Positions 9,901 to 17,828 of a DNA stretch of 39,818 nucleotides are shown one piece after another (position 1 is the first letter of the stretch; every line of letters begins with the position of its first letter). The translations under genes were made by a program, and so were the position numbers. Source of the DNA: Flavobacteriales bacterium (GTDB lineage Bacteria; Bacteroidota; Bacteroidia; Flavobacteriales; Flavobacteriaceae); the NCBI GenBank assembly GCA_026985675.1, contig JALSPZ010000145.1:1-39818 (forward strand). The letters run 5' to 3'. A model generated the notes under the pieces. The model saw nothing but the letters and a program-made list of their open reading frames with translations. It was not told where the DNA came from and searched no databases.

Positions 9901-10259
9901 AAATCATCATATCCGTGCAAAATTTCTTTACATCTTAGTTGACTTCTTTTGATAATTTCTTTTTTGTAATCGTCATCCGACAGTGTTTTTCCCAGTTGGT
10001 TTTCAATTTCAGGACGGATAAGCGTTACTACTTGATTAATCAAATCGGAAAACTCTCCTTTTGCTGCTTGAATAATTTCAGACAAAATTCGTCTTTTCAT
10101 CTCATTAGCGGCATCATTGGTAAATGTTAGCCCGATTAATCTCGAAACAAAATATTTGGAATTTCCCGATAATAATTTTTGCAAAAAATTGTTTGCAATT
10201 TGAAAGGTTTTTCCCGAACCGGCCGAAGCATTATAAACGGATAATCTGTAATCTCTCAT
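6987..10259 (-). CDS. UvrD/Rep-family helicase with C-terminal PD-(D/E)XK nuclease domain (AddA/RecB-like)
   Basis: 1090 aa; Walker A VYNASAGSGKTFQIANNFL, YFLDEFQDTSELQW, VGDAKQSIYRFRNGKPEIF, MSVHASKGLEFPIVIF, YVAHTRASRELYI, and C-terminal RPDRILLKDKKAIIIDYKTGEKHEKHKKQLESYA. Confidence 0.93.
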   Translation of the reverse strand: MRDYRLSVYNASAGSGKTFQIANNFLQKLLSGNSKYFVSRLIGLTFTNDAANEMKRRILSEIIQAAKGEFSDLINQVVTLIRPEIENQLGKTLSDDDYKKEIIKRSQLRCKEILHGYDDFNLMTIDKLSYKIIRTFAREMDIPYDVNIIMDHREVIDNLIDEIISEAQKGEVLMNSLIALAKENAENEKSWDIKDALLEIVNILFDENHRNEVAEIKKKNFNDFLALKNVLLDKKRQIISNFTKFYQRGMQIISPFEGLTNDSVIKRIKACASPQTYKGVLFTDTMLKILSGEKKGVFYVKGRVEKLPFEQQSIIKSRYNDELMLYLTDLLEFYEKEYPNFLLINGLLNEINSLIIMNALERKIAAFKEQNHSIFINDFNFLIQEQLLKDLGTDTPFIYMRLGEKFIHYFLDEFQDTSELQWENMIPLIKESLSKDFTVNFPGETLGETMIVGDAKQSIYRFRNGKPEIFIDLSNPDLKDKTGNPFADVTGKRIEQMPYNWRSLGNIINFNNEFFTLNKKFLYIPEYRKVYDYVKQEIPKNKLSERQDKGYVQIQFAKKLSGRAEEGNRLPELVYNIIKDVKKRGYAFGDICFLFGAHKTSEPVAEYLTEKNIPVVSQRSLLVERASKVRFLVDMMKYLAFKTGINLYEALHFIFKRDEINKYGDLLIKLTHLNDIKLVLGELKRLGYELDLEWITGMSPYDLSIYLIEKFRLSGTDEKAYLEAFLDEVHEFTTQNKSGLSAFLRHWDDIKSDLSLTAAENSGAVRFMSVHASKGLEFPIVIFVGNQTLLDSRLDKSQIVWIDVDPEHFAGFKTLPVQAKVLEKNKKYASNYKQSIEEKKFDNYNKLYVAHTRASRELYIITPIPSKTVKEHPDFAQLYEGFLQEKKLLTERPEEEIIYSIGKKTFPEKKEKQEITRIQVTDHLNYWGDKNKLKIRTDSYEYWNESKKAAIAYGLEIHTILSKIHTQNDWKTQKEKFLATISEQEKEQVSDSIEAVIYHPELAEFYTDKYQILNERALLIPSDNIFRIKRPDRILLKDKKAIIIDYKTGEKHEKHKKQLESYAEILEETGYSVTDKFLVYIGKGVEIMKG

Positions 10260-10328
10260 TATAAAAAAATATTATACAACTATAAGTTAAATTTAATAAA
10301 ATATTTTTAAAATTAAGCATTTATTTAT

Positions 10329-10336
10329 TATCTTTG
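10329..10336 (+). promoter_or_regulatory. Bacteroidetes-type -7 promoter element of the SOD gene
   Basis: TATCTTTG matches TAnnTTTG, 27 bp upstream of the ATG. Confidence 0.5.
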
Positions 10337-10362
10337 TTTAGAATCATTAAAAATAAAGAATT

Positions 10363-10968
10363 ATGAGTTTTAAATTACCTGAATTACCTTATGCATATGA
10401 CGCCTTGGAACCTTATATTGATGAAGCAACTATGCGTGTTCATCATACGGGACACCACCAAGGATATACCAATGGCTTAAACGCAGCTATTGAAGGAACT
10501 TGCTACGAAGGCAAGAGTATCGAAGAAATTTTGAAAAGTATTCACATTAATGAAACCGCTATACGTAATAATGGCGGTGGATACTGGAATCATATTTTAT
10601 ATTTTGACATTATGACTCCCGGGGGGAGTAAAGAACCCCAAGGAAAATTAGCAACAGCCATCAAAAGAGATTTCGGCTCGTTTGAAAACTTTAAAGATTT
10701 GTGGGCAAAAGCTGGTGCCGGACGTTTTGGTTCGGGTTGGGTTTGGCTTATGAGTAATCATGGAAAATTGGAAATTTGCTCGACTCCCAATCAAGACAAT
10801 CCTTTGATGAAATTTACCGATTGTTTGGGAACCGCTGTTTTGGGAATGGATGTTTGGGAACATGCCTACTATTTGAAACACCAAAATAAAAGAGGTAATT
10901 ATATCAAAGATTTCTTTGAGGTCATCAACTGGGATAAAGTAGGTGAAAATTTTGAAAAGACTTTGTAA
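10363..10968 (+). CDS. Superoxide dismutase (Fe/Mn)
   Basis: 201 aa; FKLPELPYAYDALEPYIDEATMRVHHTGHHQGYTNGLN, GRFGSGWVWL, GMDVWEHAYYL metal-ligand motif. Confidence 0.97.
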   Translation: MSFKLPELPYAYDALEPYIDEATMRVHHTGHHQGYTNGLNAAIEGTCYEGKSIEEILKSIHINETAIRNNGGGYWNHILYFDIMTPGGSKEPQGKLATAIKRDFGSFENFKDLWAKAGAGRFGSGWVWLMSNHGKLEICSTPNQDNPLMKFTDCLGTAVLGMDVWEHAYYLKHQNKRGNYIKDFFEVINWDKVGENFEKTL

Positions 10969-10994
10969 TTTTTTACATACAATGAGGTAAAAAC

Positions 10995-11022
10995 CGTCAC
11001 TTTAATAAGTGGCGTTTTTTTT
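10995..11022 (+). terminator. Rho-independent terminator after SOD
   Basis: CGTCACTT-TAAT-AAGTGGCG stem followed by T8. Confidence 0.85.
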
Positions 11023-11049
11023 ATTAACAATTTAAAAAATGTTTTTACG

Positions 11050-11057
11050 TATATTTG
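11050..11057 (+). promoter_or_regulatory. -7 promoter element of the cydB-like gene
   Basis: TATATTTG just upstream of the ATG and downstream of the SOD terminator. Confidence 0.5.
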
Positions 11058-11071
11058 TTTAAAAAAAGAAA

Positions 11072-12091
11072 ATGGAAGTTGTTTGGTATGTGATACTATT
11101 CGTTTTGTTAGGAACATATTTGTTGCTGGATGGATATGATTTAGGGACAGGAGTGGTATATTTATTTTTTGCAGATAGTATAGAGGAAAAGAAAAAAACT
11201 ATCAAGAGTATCCGTTCGGTTTGGGATGCCAACGAAGTATGGTTGTTTGCTTTTTTAACGATTTTATATTTGGTCTTTCCCAAATTTGCCTATTTAATTT
11301 TTGATGCTTTCGGTGGATATATTTTATTGTTTATATTGTTCTTATTACTTAAAACATTGGCTTTCAATCTTATGATCACATTTAAAGATAAAAAAACCAA
11401 AGATATTTTTGGTTTCTTCTACGGTTTTTTTAATATGATGATGATTGTTTTCATTGCCTTAATATTGGCAAATATTTTGCGTGGTATTTATCCCGATGCC
11501 GAAAAACAATTAGGGTTTGTCAGTGATAGTTTCTCACCTTTTACAGCTAATCAAGGCATCTTCGATTGGTTTACGGTTTTGATAATCGCTATAATATTCA
11601 TTACCATCTTAATACATGGAATGGGATGGGTAATTCTTAAAAATACTGGAGCTTTTAACAGAAAATTAAAAATCAAGATTCAACGTTTATCTATTATTTT
11701 ACTGATATTAAGTATTATTTTTATGGCATTGTGGTATTATATACATCCGGAAATCTACAAAAACTATTTTAAATATCCTTTTTTATTTATTTTTCCGTTT
11801 TTATATTTTTCCGCTCTTTTCGGATTAATGGCCATACGCACTTATCAAGAAGAGAATAAAGGATTTTTGTTATCTACGAATTTAATTATCTTTGGCTTGT
11901 TCAGTGTTTTTTCAGCCACTTTTCCACGATTAAGTTTGAGTTTAACTGAAGAAAAAATAACCATTTACAATACGGAATTTTACAACCCCGAAAAGTTTTA
12001 TTTTCAGGGTTGGGTAATTGCTATCGGGATATTGTTATTGATTTATTCTATTCTGATACACAAGTATAATAAAGGAAAAACAATAGATTAA
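11072..12091 (+). CDS. cydB: Cytochrome bd ubiquinol oxidase subunit II (CydB-like)
   Basis: 339 aa, multi-TM; LLDGYDLGTGVVYLFFAD near the N-terminus, SVWDANEVWLFAFLTILYLVFPKFAYLIF. Confidence 0.9.
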   Translation: MEVVWYVILFVLLGTYLLLDGYDLGTGVVYLFFADSIEEKKKTIKSIRSVWDANEVWLFAFLTILYLVFPKFAYLIFDAFGGYILLFILFLLLKTLAFNLMITFKDKKTKDIFGFFYGFFNMMMIVFIALILANILRGIYPDAEKQLGFVSDSFSPFTANQGIFDWFTVLIIAIIFITILIHGMGWVILKNTGAFNRKLKIKIQRLSIILLILSIIFMALWYYIHPEIYKNYFKYPFLFIFPFLYFSALFGLMAIRTYQEENKGFLLSTNLIIFGLFSVFSATFPRLSLSLTEEKITIYNTEFYNPEKFYFQGWVIAIGILLLIYSILIHKYNKGKTID

Positions 12092-12102
12092 AATTGTAAA
12101 AT

Positions 12103-12891
12103 CTATTTTTCCTTTTTCAATGCTTCTTTTGCTTTTTGTTGATAAAGTTCAGCCGCTTTACGAGACTGATCACTTATTTTATTCATCATAATATACAAAG
12201 TATTCAATAAAGACTCTTTCTTGCTTTGTATGCTTTGCTTGCTCAATTCCCAATCGGCTTGAATACGTTTTAAAGCTTCTGCAATATCTAAGGTATTTTC
12301 TCCGGAATAAAAGGTTTTATCCAGATTTTTCTGAAAATTAATTTTACAATTATTCATTTCCATATCAAGAGACGGATCTTTAATATTTGCCACTTGCATG
12401 GCATAAAGTAAGGTTAACTGTTGTGCCAATAGCTCCATTTCATTGGAAGCTTGTTGGTAATCTATTACCTTTATATGATTAGTTTTTTTTATTTCTTCTA
12501 TTACATTATTAGATGCTTCAATAAAATCTTTAAGTTTTGTAAGCAATCCATCCATTTTTTTTCTTTCCGGCTTTTGTAGGGCTAAAACCCTCATCTTTTT
12601 CCATTTGGTTTTTAATTTTTTCAATTGAGGTTTTATATCCGGAAATTCATTTGCATAAATTTCCAAAGTTAAAATAGCTTTTTCTCCGGTAGAAAGATTA
12701 TTATCGTTCTCTCTGGCAACAAATTTAGATTTTAATCCACGGTATAAATAATCTTTTGCAATTCTCACGCCACTGGTGCGAATATCCAAAGCGGATTTCA
12801 TTGCATCGGAAACATCAATTTCTTGTCCGTATTGTGAAAAAACCGGAAGTTTAATTAATATGATAAAACTTAATAATATAATTTTTTTCAT
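12103..12891 (-). CDS. Exported helical protein with PilJ-N-terminal-like domain (paralog 3 of 3)
   Basis: 262 aa; signal peptide MKKIILLSFIILIKLPVFSQ; helix-rich, IRTSGVRIAKDYLYRGLKSKF...KKLKTKWKKMR pattern shared with the two upstream genes. Confidence 0.65.
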   Translation of the reverse strand: MKKIILLSFIILIKLPVFSQYGQEIDVSDAMKSALDIRTSGVRIAKDYLYRGLKSKFVARENDNNLSTGEKAILTLEIYANEFPDIKPQLKKLKTKWKKMRVLALQKPERKKMDGLLTKLKDFIEASNNVIEEIKKTNHIKVIDYQQASNEMELLAQQLTLLYAMQVANIKDPSLDMEMNNCKINFQKNLDKTFYSGENTLDIAEALKRIQADWELSKQSIQSKKESLLNTLYIMMNKISDQSRKAAELYQQKAKEALKKEK

Positions 12892-12903
12892 TTTTCGGTA
12901 TTT

Positions 12904-13689
12904 TTACTTTTTTTGTGTCAAAAAATCTAAAAGTTTGAAGCTTTTATTTGAAAAAGTCTGTATATAAGAAAACATTAATTTAGGCTGATAAGCTTCACGG
13001 TTTAGCAAAACCTCAATATTCTTTACAGTTTCGCTCATATCCATATAAACTTCCTTCAATTCGGAAGCTAATTTCTTATCCTTTAATATTTTTCTTAAAT
13101 GATTTCTTACATTTCCCAAATTAGTATCAAAATAATCCTTTGCTATTTTTCTTAAGCCCATTCCTCTTTCCAGAACATAAACAATAGCTATCTTCTCAAC
13201 TTCCATTTCATTTTCTGCTAGCTTTTTAATCTTTTTTAAATTCTTTTTATAATCTCCGTAATCCGGTACGGTTTTAATTAACTCCTGTTGAAACTCAAAT
13301 AACAATTTTCTAAAACGCACAGTCTTATTAACAATAGCTTCAATATTTTTATCTTCGTAATTGGTTATTTTTAAACGATAAATATTCCAAAAGTTTTGAA
13401 GTTTTAGATAGTTTTCTTCTACTTTTTTATCCTGTGGCAAAATTAAAGTTAACTGATTCAAGTTATCATCAAATTTTGCTATGGATAAATCCATATCTTT
13501 AATTGCCTTTTGTTTAAAAACATTATTTTTTATGTATAAAAAATTCCTAAGGAATCTAAGGCTGAACATTTCATTTTCAGCCATTTTTTTTGCTATTTCA
13601 TTAATAGGATGTTCTTCAATCTGGGCTTGAACATTTCCGGCATTTAAAGATAGAAATACTATCAATAATAAAAATATGGGTTTTTTCAT
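12904..13689 (-). CDS. Exported helical protein with PilJ-N-terminal-like domain (paralog 2 of 3)
   Basis: 261 aa; signal peptide MKKPIFLLLIVFLSLNAGNVQA; AKKMAENEMFSLRFLRNFLYIKNNVFKQKAIKDMDLSIAKFDDNLNQL...YLKLQNFWNIYRLKIT. Confidence 0.65.
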   Translation of the reverse strand: MKKPIFLLLIVFLSLNAGNVQAQIEEHPINEIAKKMAENEMFSLRFLRNFLYIKNNVFKQKAIKDMDLSIAKFDDNLNQLTLILPQDKKVEENYLKLQNFWNIYRLKITNYEDKNIEAIVNKTVRFRKLLFEFQQELIKTVPDYGDYKKNLKKIKKLAENEMEVEKIAIVYVLERGMGLRKIAKDYFDTNLGNVRNHLRKILKDKKLASELKEVYMDMSETVKNIEVLLNREAYQPKLMFSYIQTFSNKSFKLLDFLTQKK

Positions 13690-13717
13690 ATAAAATTTAT
13701 TTTAGAAATTAAGATAT

Positions 13718-14497
13718 TTAAAAGGTGTCTATTATTTTTTGAACAAAACGATTTTTTATTTGACGTAAATGATAATCTATACTCACACTTAACATAAAAA
13801 TAGTTTTAGGATTTTTTTGCGTGGGATGTTCCAGGTTAGATTTCAAAAAATTCCAATCTACTATAACTTCCAAAATATATTTTCCAGCTATCTGATCATT
13901 TAAAATCTTATCACTGTTATTTTTAATAAAATCCTCTGCTTTTTGTATATTTTTCTGATATTCATGCATCAGACTTTTGCTCAAATGTTTATAATTAGCC
14001 AAATAACTCATACTTATTTTTTGGATGAGTTTTCTAAAATACTGAATATCATTATATAATGTTAATTTATCAAGTGGTAAATCATAAACCGTCTTCATAC
14101 TCTCCATCAAATCGGAAGTCAAACGATCCCAGTTATTTATATCATAACTTATCGCTTTAAAATCATCATTATTCATATTTTGTGTAACTTTTTGGTTGAA
14201 TTTATACCAAAAAGCTTTTAGACTTTTCAAGCTTTCTTTAACCTTAGGGTCTTTAACAGTCATATCAATATTAGCAATATTTTCTTCAATTTTTGCCATA
14301 GCAAAATCAAATTCTTGTGCAGCATCATCCTTCATTATATTATTGATTAAAAACAGCTTATCTTTAACCAAGGTATAGCCGTAAACATTCATGTCGGCAG
14401 CCATATCATATAATTTAATTTTGGGAATATCTTCTTCAAATTGTGCGAAGATACTTAACGATGCCATAAGAAAAAAAGTAAGTAAATTTTTTTTCAT
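13718..14497 (-). CDS. Exported helical protein with PilJ-N-terminal-like domain (paralog 1 of 3)
   Basis: 259 aa; signal peptide MKKNLLTFFLMASLSIFAQ; MNVYGYTLVKDKLFLINNIMKDDAAQEFDFAMAKIEENIANI...SLKSLKAFWYKFNQKVT aligns by eye with paralog 2. Confidence 0.65.
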   Translation of the reverse strand: MKKNLLTFFLMASLSIFAQFEEDIPKIKLYDMAADMNVYGYTLVKDKLFLINNIMKDDAAQEFDFAMAKIEENIANIDMTVKDPKVKESLKSLKAFWYKFNQKVTQNMNNDDFKAISYDINNWDRLTSDLMESMKTVYDLPLDKLTLYNDIQYFRKLIQKISMSYLANYKHLSKSLMHEYQKNIQKAEDFIKNNSDKILNDQIAGKYILEVIVDWNFLKSNLEHPTQKNPKTIFMLSVSIDYHLRQIKNRFVQKIIDTF

Positions 14498-14692
14498 ATA
14501 ATTGTATGTGTTAATTTCTTTAATTTTACAAATTTACTTAAAATTCCTATCTAAAAAAATTATTTTATCCATTTAACTTCCAAATAAAAATCTTTTGAGC
14601 TAAAAAGACCTATTGAAATCAAAACACTTTTTTAAATTTTGAAAATTTAAATGTAAATTTGTCTCTATCATTATTACTTTAAAAAATACTTT

Positions 14693-16477
14693 TTGAAAAG
14701 CATTCAACAAAAAACAAAGACCTTGCCAAACAGTCCTGGCGTTTATCAATTTATTGATAAACAAGGAGATATCATCTATGTTGGAAAAGCTAAAAACCTA
14801 AAAAAAAGAGTTAGTTCTTATTTTACCAAAAATCAAACCGGTAAAACAAAGGTTTTGGTAAGTAAAATAGTGGATATTAAACATATCGTAGTCGAAACAG
14901 AGACGGATGCTTTGCTGTTGGAAAATACTTTGATTAAAAAATATCAGCCCAAGTATAACGTCATTATGAAAGATGACAAAACCTATCCGTGGATTTGTAT
15001 CAAAAAAGAACATTTTCCGCGGGTTTTTCTTACTCGAAATGTCATTAAAGACGGTTCTGAATATTATGGCCCTTATCCTTCGGTTAAAACCGCACGAACT
15101 TTGTTGGATTTAATACATCATTTGTATCCTATTAGAAGTTGTAAGTTGAATTTAAGTCCCGAAAAAATCAAACAAAGCAAATATGAAGTTTGTTTGGATT
15201 ATCATATCGGACTTTGCAAAGCTCCTTGCGTGGGTTTACAAACCGAAGAAAATTATAATGAAAATATAAAGCATATTAGGAGCATCATAAAGGGAAACTT
15301 CAAAAAATCTCTTCATTATTTTGAAGAGCAAATGAAAAAATTTGCCGAAGATTTGGCTTTTGAAAAGGCACAAGATATCAAAGAAAAACTGGATTCACTA
15401 AAAAATTATCAAGCCCGTTCAACGGTTGTCAATCCTAAGATAAACAACGTAGAAGTCTATAATATCATTTCGGATGAAACCGCTGCTTATGTCAATTTTT
15501 TACAAGTAGGGCACGGTTCGATAATTCGTTCGCATACTTTGGAAATTAAGAAGAAATTGAACGAAACCGATAAAGAATTACTGGAATTGGCGATTATAGA
15601 AATACGGAGAAGATTTCAAGTATTTACCAATGAAATTTATATTCCTTTTTCCATTGATATTTTAAATGATATAAAAAAAACTATTCCGCAAATAGGTGAT
15701 AAAAAACGTCTTTTGGACCTATCCAAACGCAATGCAAGTTATTTTCGCTTGGAAAAAATCAAACAAATACAATTAACTGATCCTGACAAACATGTAAATC
15801 GTATTATGAAACAGATGCAAGCCGATTTGCGTTTGCCTGTTGAACCCCGACATATCGAATGTTTTGACAACTCGAATATCCAAGGAACAAATCCCGTTGC
15901 AGCATGTGTGGTTTTTAAAAACGGAAAGCCCAGCAAAAAAGATTACAGGCATTTTCATATTAAAACAGTTGAAGGTCCTAATGATTTTGCTTCGATGGAA
16001 GAAATAATTTATCGTAGATATAAACGTTTGCTTGAAGCAAAACAATCCCTTCCGCAATTAATCATAATAGACGGAGGCAAGGGACAATTGTCATCCGCAG
16101 TCAAAAGTTTAAAAAAATTGAAACTCTATGGAAAAATTTCCATTATCGGAATTGCCAAACGTTTGGAAGAAATTTACTATCCCAACGATTCCGTCCCTTT
16201 GTATCTGGACAAGAAATCGGAAACTTTGAAAATCATACAAAAAGCCAGAGATGAAGCGCATAGATTCGGTATAAGTTTTCATCGAAAAAAAAGATTAAAC
16301 AATACCTTGCAAACCGAATTGGAACAAATTAAAGGAATCGGAGAAAAAACCATTTTGAACTTGCTTAAACATTTTAAATCAGTAAAAAAAATAAAAGAAG
16401 CCAGTCTGGAAGATTTAATAAAAGTTGTAGGAAAACATAAAGCGGAGTTGATTAAAGATTATTTTTCCAATAGTTAA
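14693..16477 (+). CDS. uvrC: Excinuclease ABC subunit C (TTG start)
   Basis: 594 aa; LPNSPGVYQFIDKQGDIIYVGKAKNLKKRVSSYF, GPYPSVKTARTLLDLI, PRHIECFDNSNIQGTNPVAACVVFKNGKPSKKDYRHF, C-terminal HhH. The first codon in the given frame is TTG (14693-14695). Confidence 0.97.
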   Translation: MKSIQQKTKTLPNSPGVYQFIDKQGDIIYVGKAKNLKKRVSSYFTKNQTGKTKVLVSKIVDIKHIVVETETDALLLENTLIKKYQPKYNVIMKDDKTYPWICIKKEHFPRVFLTRNVIKDGSEYYGPYPSVKTARTLLDLIHHLYPIRSCKLNLSPEKIKQSKYEVCLDYHIGLCKAPCVGLQTEENYNENIKHIRSIIKGNFKKSLHYFEEQMKKFAEDLAFEKAQDIKEKLDSLKNYQARSTVVNPKINNVEVYNIISDETAAYVNFLQVGHGSIIRSHTLEIKKKLNETDKELLELAIIEIRRRFQVFTNEIYIPFSIDILNDIKKTIPQIGDKKRLLDLSKRNASYFRLEKIKQIQLTDPDKHVNRIMKQMQADLRLPVEPRHIECFDNSNIQGTNPVAACVVFKNGKPSKKDYRHFHIKTVEGPNDFASMEEIIYRRYKRLLEAKQSLPQLIIIDGGKGQLSSAVKSLKKLKLYGKISIIGIAKRLEEIYYPNDSVPLYLDKKSETLKIIQKARDEAHRFGISFHRKKRLNNTLQTELEQIKGIGEKTILNLLKHFKSVKKIKEASLEDLIKVVGKHKAELIKDYFSNS

Positions 16478-16481
16478 ACTT

Positions 16482-17192
16482 TTACATATTCCAATAAAAA
16501 TCCTTAGTCAATTCGATATATTCGTTCGTATAATGATGACGTGAGTTTTCAATAACCAAATTGTTTTCGTCAGGTGTAATTTTTTCTCGGAAAAAACTAA
16601 TCAATACACGTTTAATTGCCGCATGGGGATTTCCTTTGACATAAGTGATTCTTCTGGGATAAAAACTATAATGTTCGGCTATGGAAATCAAACGATTTAC
16701 TTTGGAATATGGATAAATTATAGTAATAATTCCGTTTGGTGTAGAAAATCTATCGGAAAACTTAAAAATATCTTCCGGTTTCAATTGATAATCTTGACGT
16801 GCCATTTGTCGGGCAATTCCTTTGGCTGGCACTTTCTCATCAAAAAAAGGTGGATTGGAAATAATTATATCGTATTTTACCGGCGGCTTAAATTCTTGCA
16901 AAGCAACCGGGTAAATTTTTAATCGCTTATTCCAAGGCGAAATCTTAAAATTGCTTTCGGCTTCTTTTGAAGCTTCCTTTTCAATCTCAACAGCATCTAT
17001 TGAGGCATCTAAAAATTTTTGAGCCATCATCAAAGCAATTAAGCCGCTACCGGTTCCGACATCCAAAATAGTTTTCGGTTGATAAAATTCGGTCCAAGCG
17101 CCTAATAAAACACCGTCTGTCCCGATTTTCATTGCACTTTTATCTTGACAGATAGAAAATTTTTTGAATCGAAAAATATTTTTACAATGCAT
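16482..17192 (-). CDS. trmN6: tRNA1(Val) (adenine(37)-N6)-methyltransferase (TrmN6/YfiC-like)
   Basis: 236 aa; FKKFSICQDKSAMKIGTDGVLLGAW, ILDVGTGSGLIALMMAQK, YDIIISNPPFF. Confidence 0.9.
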   Translation of the reverse strand: MHCKNIFRFKKFSICQDKSAMKIGTDGVLLGAWTEFYQPKTILDVGTGSGLIALMMAQKFLDASIDAVEIEKEASKEAESNFKISPWNKRLKIYPVALQEFKPPVKYDIIISNPPFFDEKVPAKGIARQMARQDYQLKPEDIFKFSDRFSTPNGIITIIYPYSKVNRLISIAEHYSFYPRRITYVKGNPHAAIKRVLISFFREKITPDENNLVIENSRHHYTNEYIELTKDFYWNM

Positions 17193-17726
17193 CTAACCGA
17201 TATAAATATCTATTAATCCCTCAGGCGTATTAAAAATAATTTGCTTATTTGCTCTATCCACTTTTTCAATCACATCATCGGATACCGGAATAAGAATTTC
17301 TTTGTTTTGATCGTTTTTTATAATAAAATAATGTTGGGGAGAAGTATCATTAACGGCAATTATCTTGCCTATTTTACCATGTTTTTTATCAATAGCATCA
17401 AAATTAATAATTTCGTGAAAATAAAACTTATTCCCTGTAAGTTCAGGCAAATCTTTCAACGGAAGATAAATTTCCTTTCCTATAAGATTTTCGGCTTCTT
17501 CCAAATTATTAATATCTTCAAAATCCAAACGCAAGGTTGTGGCTTTGTGCAAAGTAGATTTGTTGAGAAAATAAGGCACAAGTTTACCGTTGATATCTAA
17601 GAAAACAACATCTATATTCTCATAACTTTCAGGCTCATCCGTATCTATTTTAGCCAACAATTCTCCTTTAATTCCGTATCTTTTGACAATTTTCCCCAAA
17701 TAATAAGCATCATCTTTTTTTTTCAT
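17193..17726 (-). CDS. rimM: Ribosome maturation factor RimM
   Basis: 177 aa; YYLGKIVKRYGIKGELLAKIDTD...GKIIAVNDTSPQHYFIIK...ILIPVSDDVIEKVD. Confidence 0.94.
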   Translation of the reverse strand: MKKKDDAYYLGKIVKRYGIKGELLAKIDTDEPESYENIDVVFLDINGKLVPYFLNKSTLHKATTLRLDFEDINNLEEAENLIGKEIYLPLKDLPELTGNKFYFHEIINFDAIDKKHGKIGKIIAVNDTSPQHYFIIKNDQNKEILIPVSDDVIEKVDRANKQIIFNTPEGLIDIYIG

Positions 17727-17775
17727 AGGTTTAAAATTTTTAACACAGATAAAAATATCAAATTTTTAAACAAAA

Positions 17776-17797
17776 AGGCGTATTTTTCAATACGCCT
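17776..17797 (-). terminator. Hairpin between rpsP and rimM (terminator/attenuator-like)
   Basis: AGGCGTA-tttttcaa-TACGCCT, followed on the minus strand by a short T run. Confidence 0.6.
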
Positions 17798-17828
17798 AAT
17801 TTACAATTTTGTTAAGAATAATTAAATT

